Shown here piece by piece: positions 46,101 through 58,867 of a stretch of DNA of 64,000 bases (the stretch's first letter is position 1; each line of letters opens with the position of its first letter). This DNA is from Calycina herbarum (taxonomy: Eukaryota > Ascomycota > Leotiomycetes > Helotiales > Pezizellaceae), in contig LLEY01000009.1 in assembly GCA_001414485.1 (NCBI GenBank), positions 124,001 through 188,000 of the forward strand, read 5' to 3'. The notes under the pieces are model-generated. The model worked only from the letters and a program-made list of their open reading frames with translations, had not been told where the DNA came from and made no database searches. Position numbers and translations under genes: made by a program.

Positions 46101-48995
46101 TCTTTATAGCCTTATTAATTAGGTTATAGAAGTATTCTCTCTTTACTTTCTAGATTTCCTATCTTAGACTTCTATAAAGAGACTTTAAGGCTTAAGAGCT
46201 CGTATTAAGCCTTTATACCTACCTTGCCTTAATAGCCGCTGTCTAGTATTCCTTATTCTACTAGGGGTGTTCGAATCTATGTCTAAGACCTTGTTTAGTA
46301 CTATAGACGTACGTGCTATATATACTCTTAGTAATAAATCTTACTAGGGCCTCTAGCGATTCCGTGTTTAGTTATTATATAAGTTTATATAGCTATTACG
46401 TTTTAAGCTTACTTTAGAGAGTAGTCTCGAAGGTTTTAATATTAAGAGTACTAAGTTTTAAAGGTAGATCCTTCTCTATTAGGTTTTCTATATATAGAAG
46501 CTAGGTAAGAAGTAGGAGGTAGTTAGAGCTATACTTAAAGGTAAGGTCTATCTTAGTAGATGTCTCTCTTTAGTAGAGGTTACTTAAGTAAAAGGTAAGG
46601 TTAAGAGTATTATTAAGGTTATATGTTTATATTCTAGAAGAGGTAGAGAGTTATAGCCCTCTGTCCTCTGTCTAGTTAATAAGCGAGAGGGCTTATATAC
46701 TTTTCTATCTAAGGAAATCCGGTTACTAGAGCTAGCTCTTTAGGTTTAAGTCGTTAGCTATAAGAGTATTTATTATAGTAATATATTATAAGTAAAGAAC
46801 GAGGTTAATAGCCTCTTTAGCGCTCTTAGCGTCTAAGAGGGTGTTATATATATTAAGGATATATAATAGAAGGTCTTAGAAAAGCGTGATCTTAATATAA
46901 ATAAGGTCTTAGTATTTAAGTAAGAGTGTAATTAGTATTTATTAACTTAAGAGAATCCTCGCTTCTTTTTATATAAATATAAGTACTCTAAGAGGGTTAT
47001 TGTTCTAGTTATATATAGGTGTAAAGTAGGTGTAATTTAAGTAGTATCTTATAATCTAATAACTAATCTCTCTCTAGTATATATATAGTTCCTAGATAAG
47101 AACTATGTCGACTTGTCTAGAGTAAGCTAGTTAGAGAACTAGCTTCTAGTACTTGCTAGACTTATAAACGTTAATCTATAGAACTTAGAAGTAGTAGTTT
47201 TTAGTAAGCTCTTATCTACTTATAGAGAAACTATAATAGTATTTCCTTAGGTTCTTCGAATAGAGAGGTTGTCGAGGGCCTCTTCTATAGGAGTGTCTAT
47301 AGAGGTATTAAAATCATCTTCTTAGGATAGTAAGATAGGTAAGGTAGGCAAGGTAGGCGAGGTAGGCGGGGAGGGCGAGAGAGGCGAGGAAGGTAAGGTA
47401 GACGAGGTAGGTAAGACAGGCGAAGTAGGCGAGGTAGTCGAGTTAGAAGAGCTGTCTACTCTAGCTTATAGAGTAGCTAGAGCTTCTATGTCTCGGCTAC
47501 TATAAGAGGAGTCTTCCTCTCTTCTTATCTATATTTTATTATATACTTGCTAAATAGTTCTCTTATTCTTAGTTAAGAGGCGTGTCCCTGAGTTCCTTAG
47601 TCTAAGCTAGCACCCTAGGTCGTCTAAGGCGTAAGGTCTACTATAATATAGACACTTTAGCTTATACTATATATATCTTAAATATGTAGAGTAAAAGTCT
47701 TTAGAGTATTAAGTAGTACTATATAGACAGCACTGTTAGTTCTTCCTATAGTTCCTTTAGTTATACTACCCCTAGTACTTAGAGTACTATATAATTATAG
47801 AAACCTTAGAGAGAGGTTTAAAGAAGACTCTTCTACTAAGAAGAGATGTTATATCTAGGATAGCGTAGCTGTTCTAGGCTTCTTCCTCTTTAAAGAAGAC
47901 AGTCTAGGAGGTATAGAACAGCTTATCCGATAGCGAGATCCTTATTATATTAACCTTTATAAGAGCTATTCTAATTCGCTTCTTAATTACTATAGCTACT
48001 ACTTTAGAAGTAGTAAAGACAAGGGTTAATATAATTACTCCTTTTTCGTTAATCTTAATAGCTTTAATACTTTAAGGTATTCTTAATAAGCGGTATACTA
48101 CCTAGTTTTATAAGGTCTCAATCTTAGCTATAGAGAATAGCGTTTATATAAATGCCTTCTTTATCGATAACAGGGCTTCTAAAGCAGTCTTGTTCTTTAA
48201 TATAATAGCGAAACTAGAGCTAACCGAGAAGACCTCTTATATAAGCTCTTTATAGCCTATCTTTAGATTATAGAGGGTAAGAAAGATAGCTAGAGTAGAA
48301 TGTTTCCTTTCTAGGGAATTAGAGAGTAGTTAGATAAAGACTCTAAGGTCTAGTTTAGCTAAAGAACTCTTATTCTTATTCTTCTATAGCTTTAAAGTAC
48401 TAGTAGAGAGAGAGAGAGAGTAGAGTATTATTACTAGTATACTTTTAGGCGCTAAGACACCTTTTATAGTCTATATATATAAAAAAATTTCAGCTAAGCC
48501 TAGAGAGAGAGGAGGAGTCGTAGATAGCGTAGAGCCCCCTCTATATATAATAGAAGAGGTTTCTAAGATTAAGGGTAGTAGAGGGGTTGTCTTTAAGGTA
48601 TATACTTAGTAGAATAGTAGGCTAATATTAGTAACTTAAGTATAAAAGGCTCGAAGATAGAGAAGAAGGTTAGAAGAGGCTTTGTTAAGAGCAGTGCTTA
48701 GATAGTAATCTACAGCTTCTATAGTTCCTCTGAAGAAGGTTTAGCTTATAGTACTACGCTTAAGAGCTTTAGAAGTTGCTAAGACAAAGTACTATTATAT
48801 ATTCGGAAGAGAGGGAATCGGACGCCCTCTCTCTTTTCCTAGATCTCTTCTTAGAAGCGTAGGTAAGGCTGGAGGCCTCCTAAGAGAGGTCTCTATAGAA
48901 GGAAATCGGCTTATTAAGTGCGAGTAAGTAAGAGCGAGTGATTTAGAACAAAAAATTCGATCTACGAAAAAAGGTGTATTATTTATTTATACTAT
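43138..48995 (-). mobile_element. Tad-like LINE retrotransposon, near full length, RIP-degraded
   Basis: The body is about 43152-48981 (5.83 kb), flanked by the 14-bp duplication TTTATTTATACTAT at 43138-43151 and 48982-48995. The 3' end is A-rich (TAAATA units). Reading the minus strand through stops gives ORF1 with Cys/His-rich zinc-knuckle sequence at about 47.8-47.6 kb and a Thr/Ser/Pro repeat region at 47.46-47.33 kb. ORF2 follows with endonuclease remnants, a reverse transcriptase (GSPISLILFILYI and a YTDNI box at about 45.25-45.15 kb) and an RNase H domain near 44.3-44.0 kb. It is the same family as the copy at 60218. Stops throughout prevent any protein. Confidence 0.86.
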
Positions 48996-49097
48996 ACTAA
49001 GAGAATAGAGATGTTTAAGAAAGCTACTATTTAAACTCTTAATTTATTAAAGACTTTATAACTAGATTTCAGTAGACTATAGAAGTTGTTTATATAA

Positions 49098-49305
49098 TAT
49101 TATAATACTACACTTCAGAGGATAAGAGTAAAAGACTTAAATTCTATACTATACTCTATAATAGTAGAAGGTATATTTATATATAACTTTGTAATAGTAA
49201 TTACTATATCTATTTACTAGAAAACTCTTCCTTAGTATATCTAACAGGTATACTAATATCTTCTTAAGTAGCTTAATATAACAGATATCACCGTACCTAT
49301 TAACA
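49098..49305 (-). repeat. 3' LTR of the Copia element (mutated)
   Basis: It is 208 bp and corresponds base for base to 54021-54228. The differences I compared are C-to-T or G-to-A, and the left end TGTTGCAATGC has become TATTATAATAC. LTRs are identical when an element inserts, so these are later RIP-type changes. Confidence 0.9.
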
Positions 49306-52300
49306 GCCCTCTTATAGTTATATCTAATAACAGCTACTCTATAAAAACTATATAAGTAAAAAGCAGTTTTTATATAGCTCCTAAGAAAAGCTCAGCTAGT
49401 ATAAAAACCTAGGTATAAGCCTTTTATCTTTTATCCCTTCTATAGTATTCCTTTTATATATATCTTAAATACTAATAGTCGTAGAGGTTTCGTAAGTACG
49501 TTAGCAAGTATATATACTATAAGGTAGTAATCGACTATAATCTTATTATATATAATAAGCTACTATATATAATAGAATTAAATATTAATATACTTGCTTC
49601 AGACATAGTTCTCTAGGTTCTTAGTAAGCGTAATCGCTAACTAATTATCGTAGAGAAGTAGGACTATAAAGTCGTCCTTTAAGTACTATAAATACCTAAT
49701 ATCTCTTAGTAGCCTACTATACTAGATAGCCTGCTTACTTATCTAGCAAAGTACTATATACTCTACCTCGGTAGTCGATATAGAGATTAACCGCTACTTC
49801 TTCGACGTCTAAGCAATAGATCCTTTATAGAGCTTAAATATATATCTATAAGTCGACAGTCGGTTAGCTAGGTCGCTAGTATAGTCCGAGTTAGAATACC
49901 TCTTAAGGGCCTATAGTCGTTCCGAGTTACTATAGCGAATAACATAGTCAGGTATATCTTTTAAGTAGCGTAAGATCTGTAATATACAATTCCAATACCG
50001 TATAATAGAGTCCGAGCAGTGCTATATAAGTTAGTAAACAGCAAAGGTAATATCTAGCCGCGTACCTCTTTATAAATATATTATAACGGTTATAGTTACG
50101 AGGGCTGCTAGATGTCACATGTTCGCTTAGATGCACGCTAGTACTAGCGTACGCACTAGCGTTGCAGGACTTGTATTTAGTTCTCGGTTCTCTCGAGCTC
50201 TTCTGCTCTCCTCGTCTTTTGTCCTAAGAATAGAGTGTTGTTTGTTCTACCTTTGTCTACTAAAGCACGTCTGTTATATATATTAGACTTCTAATAGCTC
50301 TTTAGTATAGAGTAATATCAGCTTAGGGTTTATTTTACTTAGCTTTCTTAAGAGTTTATATTCTACCTATAGAGGTAGGATCCACCTAATCACTGCCCTC
50401 TAAATACTTATTAACTAGCTTAAGCGAGTAGCTTTTCTAGCTAATAGTTAGCGTCTACGACGCTTGATCCTGTGTAACCTTAAGACTAAGAAACGTGCTA
50501 ATCTCTCTTATATCTTTAAGCTTATATAGTTTTCCGAATCCCTTTTTAAATAAGTTAACCTTATTTAAAGAGCGCTCTAGTATAATTATATTATTAATAT
50601 AGAGGCTAATAATTAAGCTCTTATCTCTATTAATAAACACGCTTAGATCGCTAAAAGAGGGCTTTAATCTAAACTTAGCTAGTCTATTATAAGCTTTAAT
50701 ATACTACTCTCTTCTAGACTACTTCAGGCTATATAAGGCCTTCTACACCTTAAGTACAACGCTAGAGAGTAATAAGAGTCCTTAAACCTCCTGTATATAA
50801 ACCTCTACGTATAACTCTGCCTATAGATACGCTGTATCCACGTTAACTTAGTGAATTTCAAGGTCTTCTATATACTCTACAGCTAACAAAGCTCTAATAG
50901 ACTTATAACAGATAGTAGGCGAGAATGTTTTAAGAAAGTTATTACCTAGTCTCTAACTATATCCCTAAGCTACTAGTCTAGCCTTAAAGCAGTCTATTAA
51001 CTCTATTAGAGTATACTTTATAGTAAAGACCTACTTTATACTAACTATAGCCTTCGTAGAGAGGAGCTTAGTATACTCCCAGGTCCTAAGAACCTAGAGC
51101 TTGACTAATTTATCAGTAATAGCATCTTTCTATTACTAAGCGTACTAAGGGTCGCTAACTGCCTTATTATACGACTTTAGAAGAAGTATCCTATAGGTAT
51201 TAGCACTTAAGGCTATATCTTCGTCAAAGAACCTCCGAGGCCTACGTTCGCGGAGCCTATAGCCTATTAGAGCCTTATAGCTAGGTTCACTATCTATACG
51301 CTAATCAGACGTACAGGTCTTTCTCCCACGACTAGCGATTCTGTCTATACGTTTAGAAGACGTACGAGTCTCTCTCCTATAACTTACTATTCCGTCTATA
51401 CGTTTATATAACGTATAAGTCTTTCTCTTACAACTAGTAGTAGTTCGAGCACACTTAGGTAACCTAGGCACTTCAACTAGCCTATTTAATAGTTCGAGTG
51501 CTCTAAGCAACCTAGGCGCTTCTACTAGCCTCTCTTCCTCGGGTTCTTCCTTACTAAAGTCCTCTAACTCGCTAATAAACTCGTAGATAAGAGTCTTATT
51601 ACCCCACTTCTACTTTAGACGTCGATTAACTAGGAATCGAAGTCTTGTTAATATAATAATACGCCGGCTCGTAGGGTCGTACAATCTATACTACTGTAAA
51701 GTCTCTATATAGCCTATAAGGTATATCTTTCGTAAGACTAGCTTAAGCTTATATCGGTGCTAGTTAGAGAGCTGGTAGAAAGCAACATAGCTCTATAGCT
51801 TTAAGTACTATATCCCTAGCCTCTTCTCTATAAATGCTTCTTCAGGTGTAACTCCGCCTAGCTTTATAAGCGTATAGTTCCTAATATAATATACAGCTTT
51901 TACAGCTTCGCTCTAAAACTTATATAGTAATTAAGCGTTAATAAGTATTACTCTTACAAGTGAAATAAGTATATAGTTCAGCCTTTTAGAGACACTATTC
52001 TACTCTAGTATATATAGCGTAGTCTACTTAATCTTAACTCTATACTAGCTTAATAGCTTATCCTTAATTACCTTAAACTCCTTAGTATTATCAAGCCTAA
52101 GAACCTTCAGCTTATGCTCTATCTATAACTCTATTTCCTTCTTCTATTTAAGTATAACTTCTCTAAAGTCTGTTCTTTACTTAGTTAGGAAGACCTAGGA
52201 CTTCCTTATTACCTAGTCTATAAGAGTATAAATGTAGCGTTCCCCAGCTATAGTAGGAATACTATATAGACTCTAGAAGTTAGAAAACACTTATTTAAGA

Positions 52301-54020
52301 GGTTTATCTACTTTCTCTAGTACTTGGCGGTTTATAACTCGTAGCTGCTTTGCTATAATATATAGCTTACAGAAGTCTAAGTTATAACCTCTTAGAATTG
52401 ATATTAGTACTTCTAAGTCAGAGACTACGCTGTATAGCCTCCTAAGTCCCTATACACCGATATAGCTAAAATTCCTATACTAAAGGTCAAGGTTAAGATC
52501 TCTTTCAGTTGTAGCTATAGTGGCTTCTATGGCAACAGAGTCTAGTATATATTACGAGCTAATCCGGCTTATATTCGTAATAATAAAACCATCTTTTATA
52601 AGAGTCATAGCGTGCTTGCTTATACCGCCAGTTGTCTGTATAAGAATGCCCTTGTCCTATAGCTAAGGGACTGATATCAGGCTGCTAGCTAGCTTAGGCA
52701 CGTATAGCACGTCTGTAAGAGCAAGCGTTTGAGTCTACAGCTTGTCTATAAAGACCTGGATACTAACATTCCTAATTCCTGTTCTGTGTATTAAGCCGCC
52801 ACTTGTAGTCTTAACTACTCTTAGCACTTTAAGCTCTAAAAACTCAGTAAATACGTCTCTGGCGTAAGTCATATAGCGTATAGCCCCTGAGTCAATTACC
52901 CAGGCTACTTAGCTCTTGTTAAAACGTCCTATAAGTACTCCCCAGCAGTCGTCTGTTAGGACGTCTTCTAACAGATCTGTAGCAAGCATGACTTCTTCGT
53001 CCCATACTAGCTAGTACTATGGTTACTATTCTAGCGTTGGCAAAGAGCCTGTAGATGCACTCTTTGCTCGCTTAGCAAAAGCTTTCCCTTCAATTGTCTA
53101 AATCTAGACAGGACACTCAGTCTTGAAATGCCCTTCCTCTCCACAGCAATAGCAAGTGCCTTTGCGCTTCTTACCCTTCTGTCCTCTATAGCTAGGCCTC
53201 TTTGCCCCTTGCGCCTTCTAACGTTTCCATGGTCGGTCATTAGCCGTAAGTGCTGTTTCCCTAGAGCTTTGATTTCTTAATCTCAAGCGTTGCTCTGTCT
53301 CTTTTAGACTTATAACTGCAGAGTCAAAGTCTAGAATAGACAGCTTGTCTTCAAGGATTTCAATACGCGTGTCATAGTCACTTCCCAGCTTCCGGACAGC
53401 TCGGAGAAGTACACTAATCTTAGACTTTTCTATAGGTGCTTCGTCTACATCTGTAGCAAAGATAAAGGCCTGTAGGTCACGTAGGTCGGTGGATATTAAG
53501 TCGATTATAGCTCTAGCCTTCGGCTCGTATCTATAGAACTGGCTTGTGTACGTGGCAAGTAATATATCGTTAGATAGGCGGCAGTCCTTACACAAGGCCT
53601 CCCATTGCTCCTATACGGTCTAAAAGTCGATAATCTTGTTTTTCATCGTAAGCGAGCAATAGCCCATGATGCAGGTCCTCGCCTTAGCGTTCTTGCGTCT
53701 CCATGCCCCTTAAGGTGACAATACTCCAGTATCAGTCTCAGTACTGTCTTGCTAGGAAGGACCTCCTGCTCTCGTTAAGATTCGTAGCGCAGGGGTTGTA
53801 GTGCTGGCCGGTTTTGGTTCGTCACCAAGGACAAGGTCAAGAAGGCCTCTAGCTTCTAGGAAAGAGCGTACTTCTTTAGCCCATATTCGATAGTTAAGGG
53901 GGCTAGTAAGCTTTGGGATTTTTAGCGATTTGTCGTCGTACGACATGTTGACTAATAGGATATGCAGGCTTGAGGCTTGTTGTGATTGGTCGAAGCGATA
54001 GAGCTTCTAGGCTCATAACC

Positions 54021-54228
54021 TGTTGCAATGCTGCACTTCAGAGGACAAGAGTAAAAGACTTGAATTCCATGCCATGCTCTACAAGAGCAGAAGGCACATT
54101 TATATACAACTTTGTAATAGCAATTGCCGCATCTATTTACCGGAAAACTCTTCCTCGGCATGCCCGACGGGCATACCGATATCTCCTTAAGTGGCTTGAT
54201 ATAACAGATATCACCGTACCTATCAACA
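54021..54228 (-). repeat. 5' LTR of the Copia element (well preserved)
   Basis: It is 208 bp with perfect TGTTG/CAACA ends. The primer binding site follows directly on the internal side. Its base composition is ordinary, unlike the other LTR. Confidence 0.9.
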
Positions 54229-54558
54229 TATAAGATAAGTAGTTACTTTAAATTTTCTATAGAACACTCGCGTAACTGTAACTAAGCATATTACTTTGCT
54301 CTTAATCAAAATATTCTAATATTTATAGTTCTATATTATGATGAAAGAGTGTTAGTGTCGGAAGTCGGAAGTGATGGTTGTGAGTGTAGTTTAGGTTATT
54401 CGCGTAATAGCGAGATGTCTGAAATTACCCTGCACTCAACTTGTACTCTTCGTAAAATTCATGCTACTAGTGGAAGTGGCCGACGAAAATTGGTTAGTGA
54501 TAATTGCTCTATTCTCACATATATATGTTATACACTGATTACTATTTAAAAGAGATAC
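54229..54558. other. Intergenic between Copia element and ABC transporter
   Basis: This is 3' flanking sequence of the transporter. A 66-codon plus-strand frame has no recognisable features. Confidence 0.45.
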
Positions 54559-57500
54559 TTAAACCTGTTTATCTAAACTCTGGGCTAAACACATATCGTA
54601 GTACCTCCCCTTCCTCCCCAACAATTCCGCATGCGTCCCCCTTTCAACCACTCTGCCATCGCCAAACACAAAAATGACATCGGCATGCTTGATGGTTGAC
54701 AATCGATGCGCAACGGCAATAGTCGTCCTACCCTCCTTCGCCTGATCCAATGCATCCTGCACAACTCGCTCAGACTGCGTGTCTAACGCACTCGTCGCTT
54801 CATCCAGTAACAGCAATCGAGGTTTTCGGATCAGAGCTCGCGCGATGGCGATTCGCTGTTTCTGGCCACCAGAGAACTGGAGACCGCGGTTCCCGCAAGC
54901 AGTTTGGAAGCCTTCGGGGAGGGACTCGATGAATTCGAGGGCGTTGGCTTGGCGGCAGGCTTCGATAATCTGGGCTTCTGTGGCGACTTCTTCGAGGCCG
55001 AGGGAGACGTTCTCGAATACCGAGCCGGAGTAGAGCGTAGGCTCTTGTTGGACGAGAGAGATGTTTTGGCGATACAAGCGGGGAGAGTACGTCTGGATTG
55101 GGTTGCCTGCGAAGTTGATCTCGCCGGATGTGGGGTCGTAGAAGCGTTCTAAGAGGTTTACCATCGTGGACTTACCGCAGCCAGATGGGCCGACGAAGGC
55201 TGCAAATTCACCGTGCTTGATTTCCATGTTGATGTCTTTCAAGACTCGCATGGTTCGGCCTGGGTATTGGAAGTTCATGGATGAGAGGGTGATCTCGCCT
55301 CCCTCGCCGCCTGGTCCCTTGTCCATGTTTTCGGGGGTTTCTCGCATGACCGGTTTGCGGGATCGGAGCCAGAGAATGTAGTTTGCTGCTCCACTTGCTT
55401 GCGTGATACTGGTGGTGTACGAGAAGAATTGTGCGGCGGCCTGACCCGCAAAGAGAACGCCGATGAAGATGACGTAAAACTGGGTGATGGTATATTCCCC
55501 CCTGAGAAGAAGTTGTGATCCATACCAAAAGCCGAGGGCCATCACGAGAAACTCCAACGACTGAGATAACGCATACCAGCCAATGGTCCACATGAGTGAT
55601 TTTATGGACACTTGCACGATATTGCCAAGCATTTCGTTGTATCTGTCGAGAATGGTGGATTCGAGGGTAAGCGAGGAGACTGTTTTGATAGCAAGCACAG
55701 CCTCGCTAGCCAAGCTGGCGCTTTCGGCGAAACAATGGGAATTTTTCGCCTCGAGAGCCGTTTCAAGACGGATGCGAATGTAGCCTGAGATGAGGAGAGG
55801 AGGGAAACCAGCAAAGACCATGACCAAGCCAAGTTTCCATCCATAACCAATAGCGAGAATGCTGCTAGATATGACATTGACGAAGACGATGAAAATGAGG
55901 AGTATGTTGGCACTGAGAAGATCTTGCAATTGCGTAGGCAAAGACGAAAGTTTCGAAGTCAACGCTCCGGATGTGTTTCCAGGTAGATTAAAGAACTCCA
56001 TATCTTGCTTTAGCATATCTGTGAACATCTCCTTGCGATACCTATAAGTCACCGATTGTCCGATCATGTTACACAGAACTCCGATAATGAAGTATGCGAC
56101 CAGGTTTCCAAGCGCAACGACGAAGAACATGAGAGCGTAGAAATTAGCCTCGGATTGAGCCTCGTTGGGTGGAAGGGTAAAGACGTTGAGGATCCGTGAA
56201 AATAGTAGGGCCTGTCCTGGGAATGTGGCGCCTGCAGCGAGTGCAGCTATGATCGTTATGAGGAAGTGGGGATATAGGGCTTTCTGTTCCCCAAACATGA
56301 TCCTATTTAGGTAATTAGTAAAAGCAGATTAGTAACAGCATTTGTCAACTGCCATGTTGCTAATTCGTGACATGCAAAGGTCGCACCCCAGCTCTTTTTC
56401 AAAATGGGGTAGGTTAAATGCAAAATAAAACATACCAGATACATTTGACGAGCGAGTATCCAAGCGTACCGGAGCTGTCTTCCATTGCAGCAGCGCTGGC
56501 TTGAGTCTGAGTCTTGTAGAGTGACGTCTGTTGAGTGAGACCAGCGTTAGCTTCTTTCTCGTTGGCAATAGATTCCTTTTCGGAATCGTCTTGTTCGCCG
56601 CTAATATCCTGAGCTGCAACTAGTCTTGCATAGTACCCATCGGTTTGAAGAAGCTCTTCGTGGGTTCCCTGCTCTACAACACGCCCATAGGAGATGACTG
56701 CGATGTTGTCGGCATTTTTAACTGTTGATAGCTTGTGCGCAATGCATAGTGTTGTCCTGTCAGCAGAGACTCTATCGAGCGCAGCTTGTACGATGCCCTC
56801 GGCTCTTGGGTCTAGCGCGCTAGTGGCTTCATCGAGGAGAAGGATTTTGGGATTCGAGATTATGCTTCGAGCGATTGCAACTCGCTGCTTTTGGCCTCCA
56901 GACAGCAAACCAGCTGCTTCGCCAATCTCCGTATCGTAGCCCTAGAAATCAATTAGCACGAGCTGCAGTGATAAAGGGAAAATATGTGCCTCTGGTAGCT
57001 CAGAGATGAATTCATGAGCATTGCTTGTTTCGCAAGCTTCTTGGATCAACTTTAACTGCTCTTCTCGAGAGAGAAGTTTCTGGCTATCTAGGAAACCATT
57101 GGCAACGTTCTGGAATACTGTGCCTTGGAACAAAACAGGTTCCTTTCGATTTATCAGCTGAGAAGATTCTGCTGCGTTTTGGGTTATGTACCTGTTGAAC
57201 AAGTCCAATTTGACTTCGCAACCAACGGGTATTGATCTGAGTGATATCTGTGCCATCTAAGAAGATCTCTCCAGACGCCCTCTCATACCATCGTTCCAGG
57301 AGACCTATCAAAGTGCTCTTGCCACACCCACTCGCCCCAACAAGAGCAGTAGTCTTGCCAGCCGGGATTAAGAGGTCCAGACCATCCAGAACCTGTATAC
57401 CTGGCCTTGATGGGTATGAGAACTTCAAATCCCTGACTTCCAATTGTCCCTCGCATTTCTCTGGTTTATCGCCTTCCTCTGAAAGCGGGTCCAACATGGA

Positions 57501-58736
57501 TGGTGAATCGATCAGCTCGAAGAGCTCCGAAGCAGCTGCGGCAGCATTCGTAAAGGTTTGAAACTGGGGAGCGATGGCGGAAACAGTCGACGATGCGATG
57601 AGGACAGAGAATACAACTGTGAAGACCGTCCCTACAGATTCAATCTCGCCACTTCTGTACATCCTGTAGCCCTGCCAGAAAGAAAGCGCGATTCCGGAGA
57701 AGACGCAGAAGTACTCTGTTGAGAACAAGATTCCGTAAAGTACGGACTTCTTTTTGCCCTCCGTGTGCGCATCATTGAGGTAATTGTCATATTTTGCAAT
57801 CAATTTTGATTGTGCCCAGAAGGCGTGGATAGTTCGAATGGTGGATATGGCCTCCTGAGCCACCGAGCCACCTTTCGAGTAAATTCGCATGACACGAGCT
57901 TCGATTGGTGCATCCAAAGCGAGAACGCCAGCGGTGATAACGAATATAGCCGGAATAACGCTCATCGTGATAAGAGCCAATTTCCACTGCAGTAGGAGAA
58001 ATAAGAGTCGGAATAGCGATACCAAGAAGAACAAGTCTGTCAGAAAAGACTTACTTGGACGGCGAGGGCGACAACAAAGGCCGCTACGAACATGGCAAAA
58101 TACTGGACTAGGAAGGCAAGTTTGTCGGCAACACCTTTGTTGATACGGGAGCCATTCGTAGTGACCAGAACGGCAACGGATGAAGCATCTTGCAAATCAA
58201 AATGCCACGTCTCCTTCCGAAGAGAATGGCTCAGAAAATCTTGACGAAGATGGCGTGTAGTCCTAATTGCGGAAATACAGATTGTAACTGTGGATATATA
58301 GGACAAGAGGAGCTTGGCGACGAAGAGGTAAACGAACAATTTCCTGCATTGATTAGCTCGCTATGTTGCGACTTGGAAGAAGCACTGACACGGAATTCAA
58401 GATTGTATTGTTGAACGAGCGAGCGTCAATGTCGGCTGTTGAAAAGTTGTTGAATTCTCCAATGGAATCTCCGAAAACCAGAGTCATGAGAGGTAATGTG
58501 ACTCCTGCTCCGATTGACGTGATGAGAGAGATGACGTTCAAGATCCATGACAAGCCATCTGCGTATTGAAAAACTCGGGCATAATCTTGGAAAGATGCGC
58601 TCTCTCGTTTCTTCTCGTCAACCGACAACCCGTCGATAGTACGCGTTTTCTCTTCCATTGGCATAGAATAGGAAACGAATTGTTGCTTTCTAAATTGACG
58701 TGTTGCGGAGTGATATACTTGATGTCCGCCTAACAT
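54559..58736 (-). CDS. Full-size ABCB-type (multidrug resistance) ABC transporter (1277 aa model)
   Basis: Model: complement of join(54559..56302, 56436..56941, 56990..57142, 57192..57986, 58055..58343, 58390..58736), 3834 nt with no stop. It has the TMD-NBD-TMD-NBD layout of P-glycoprotein-like exporters, which move hydrophobic compounds out of the cell. NBD1 has [29 protein letters not shown] and IAHKLST. NBD2 has [18 protein letters not shown] (Phe in place of the usual Leu), [12 protein letters not shown] and VAHRLST. Each membrane domain has several hydrophobic segments. The usual ATG is uncertain between 58736 and 58664 (MPMEEKTRT); I show the longer. Intron 4 (56942-56989) starts with GC rather than GT. 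It shares a 131-bp promoter with the divergent Zn2Cys6 regulator. The substrate is not predictable from sequence. Confidence 0.93.
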
Positions 58737-58867
58737 GGCGCTTGAAAAGGCTCGGCAGAAACGGGGCCTGCCGGCCGCTCGGAATCCGCGTATCCCGGGT
58801 CTCTACATATTTTGCATTCTTCCCAGCAAAACGCAACACCGGAACTTTATTCCGAGAGCTTCCCGAC
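58737..58867. promoter_or_regulatory. Short divergent promoter with a CGG-N3-CCG site
   Basis: Only 131 bp separate the two start codons. The block is GC-rich and contains CGGAATCCG at 58780-58788, an inverted pair of CGG triplets, which is the kind of half-site pairing bound by Zn2Cys6 dimers. Further CGG and CCG triplets lie at 58753-58776. Regulation by the neighbouring factor is inference. Confidence 0.5.

Larger units (their letters stand above)
49098..54228 (-). mobile_element. Ty1/Copia retrotransposon with both LTRs, RIP-damaged on one side
   Basis: The element is 5131 bp, flanked by TATAA on both sides (49093-49097 and 54229-54233). Minus-strand order: gag at about 53946-53218 (MSYDDKSLKIPKLTSPLNYR, then a 125-residue gag frame), zinc knuckle CYCCGEEGHFKTEC near 53160, protease WVIDSGA near 52900, integrase remnants, and reverse transcriptase near 50640-50455 (LYINNIII in place of LYVDDII). 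RNase H follows at about 49900-49500, ending near SKYINI. Gag, PR, INT, RT, RNase H is the Copia order. The primer site next to the 5' LTR reads ACAGGTTATGAGCC, as in other fungal Copia elements. The gag end is nearly undamaged, whereas the pol end is full of stops. Confidence 0.92.
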
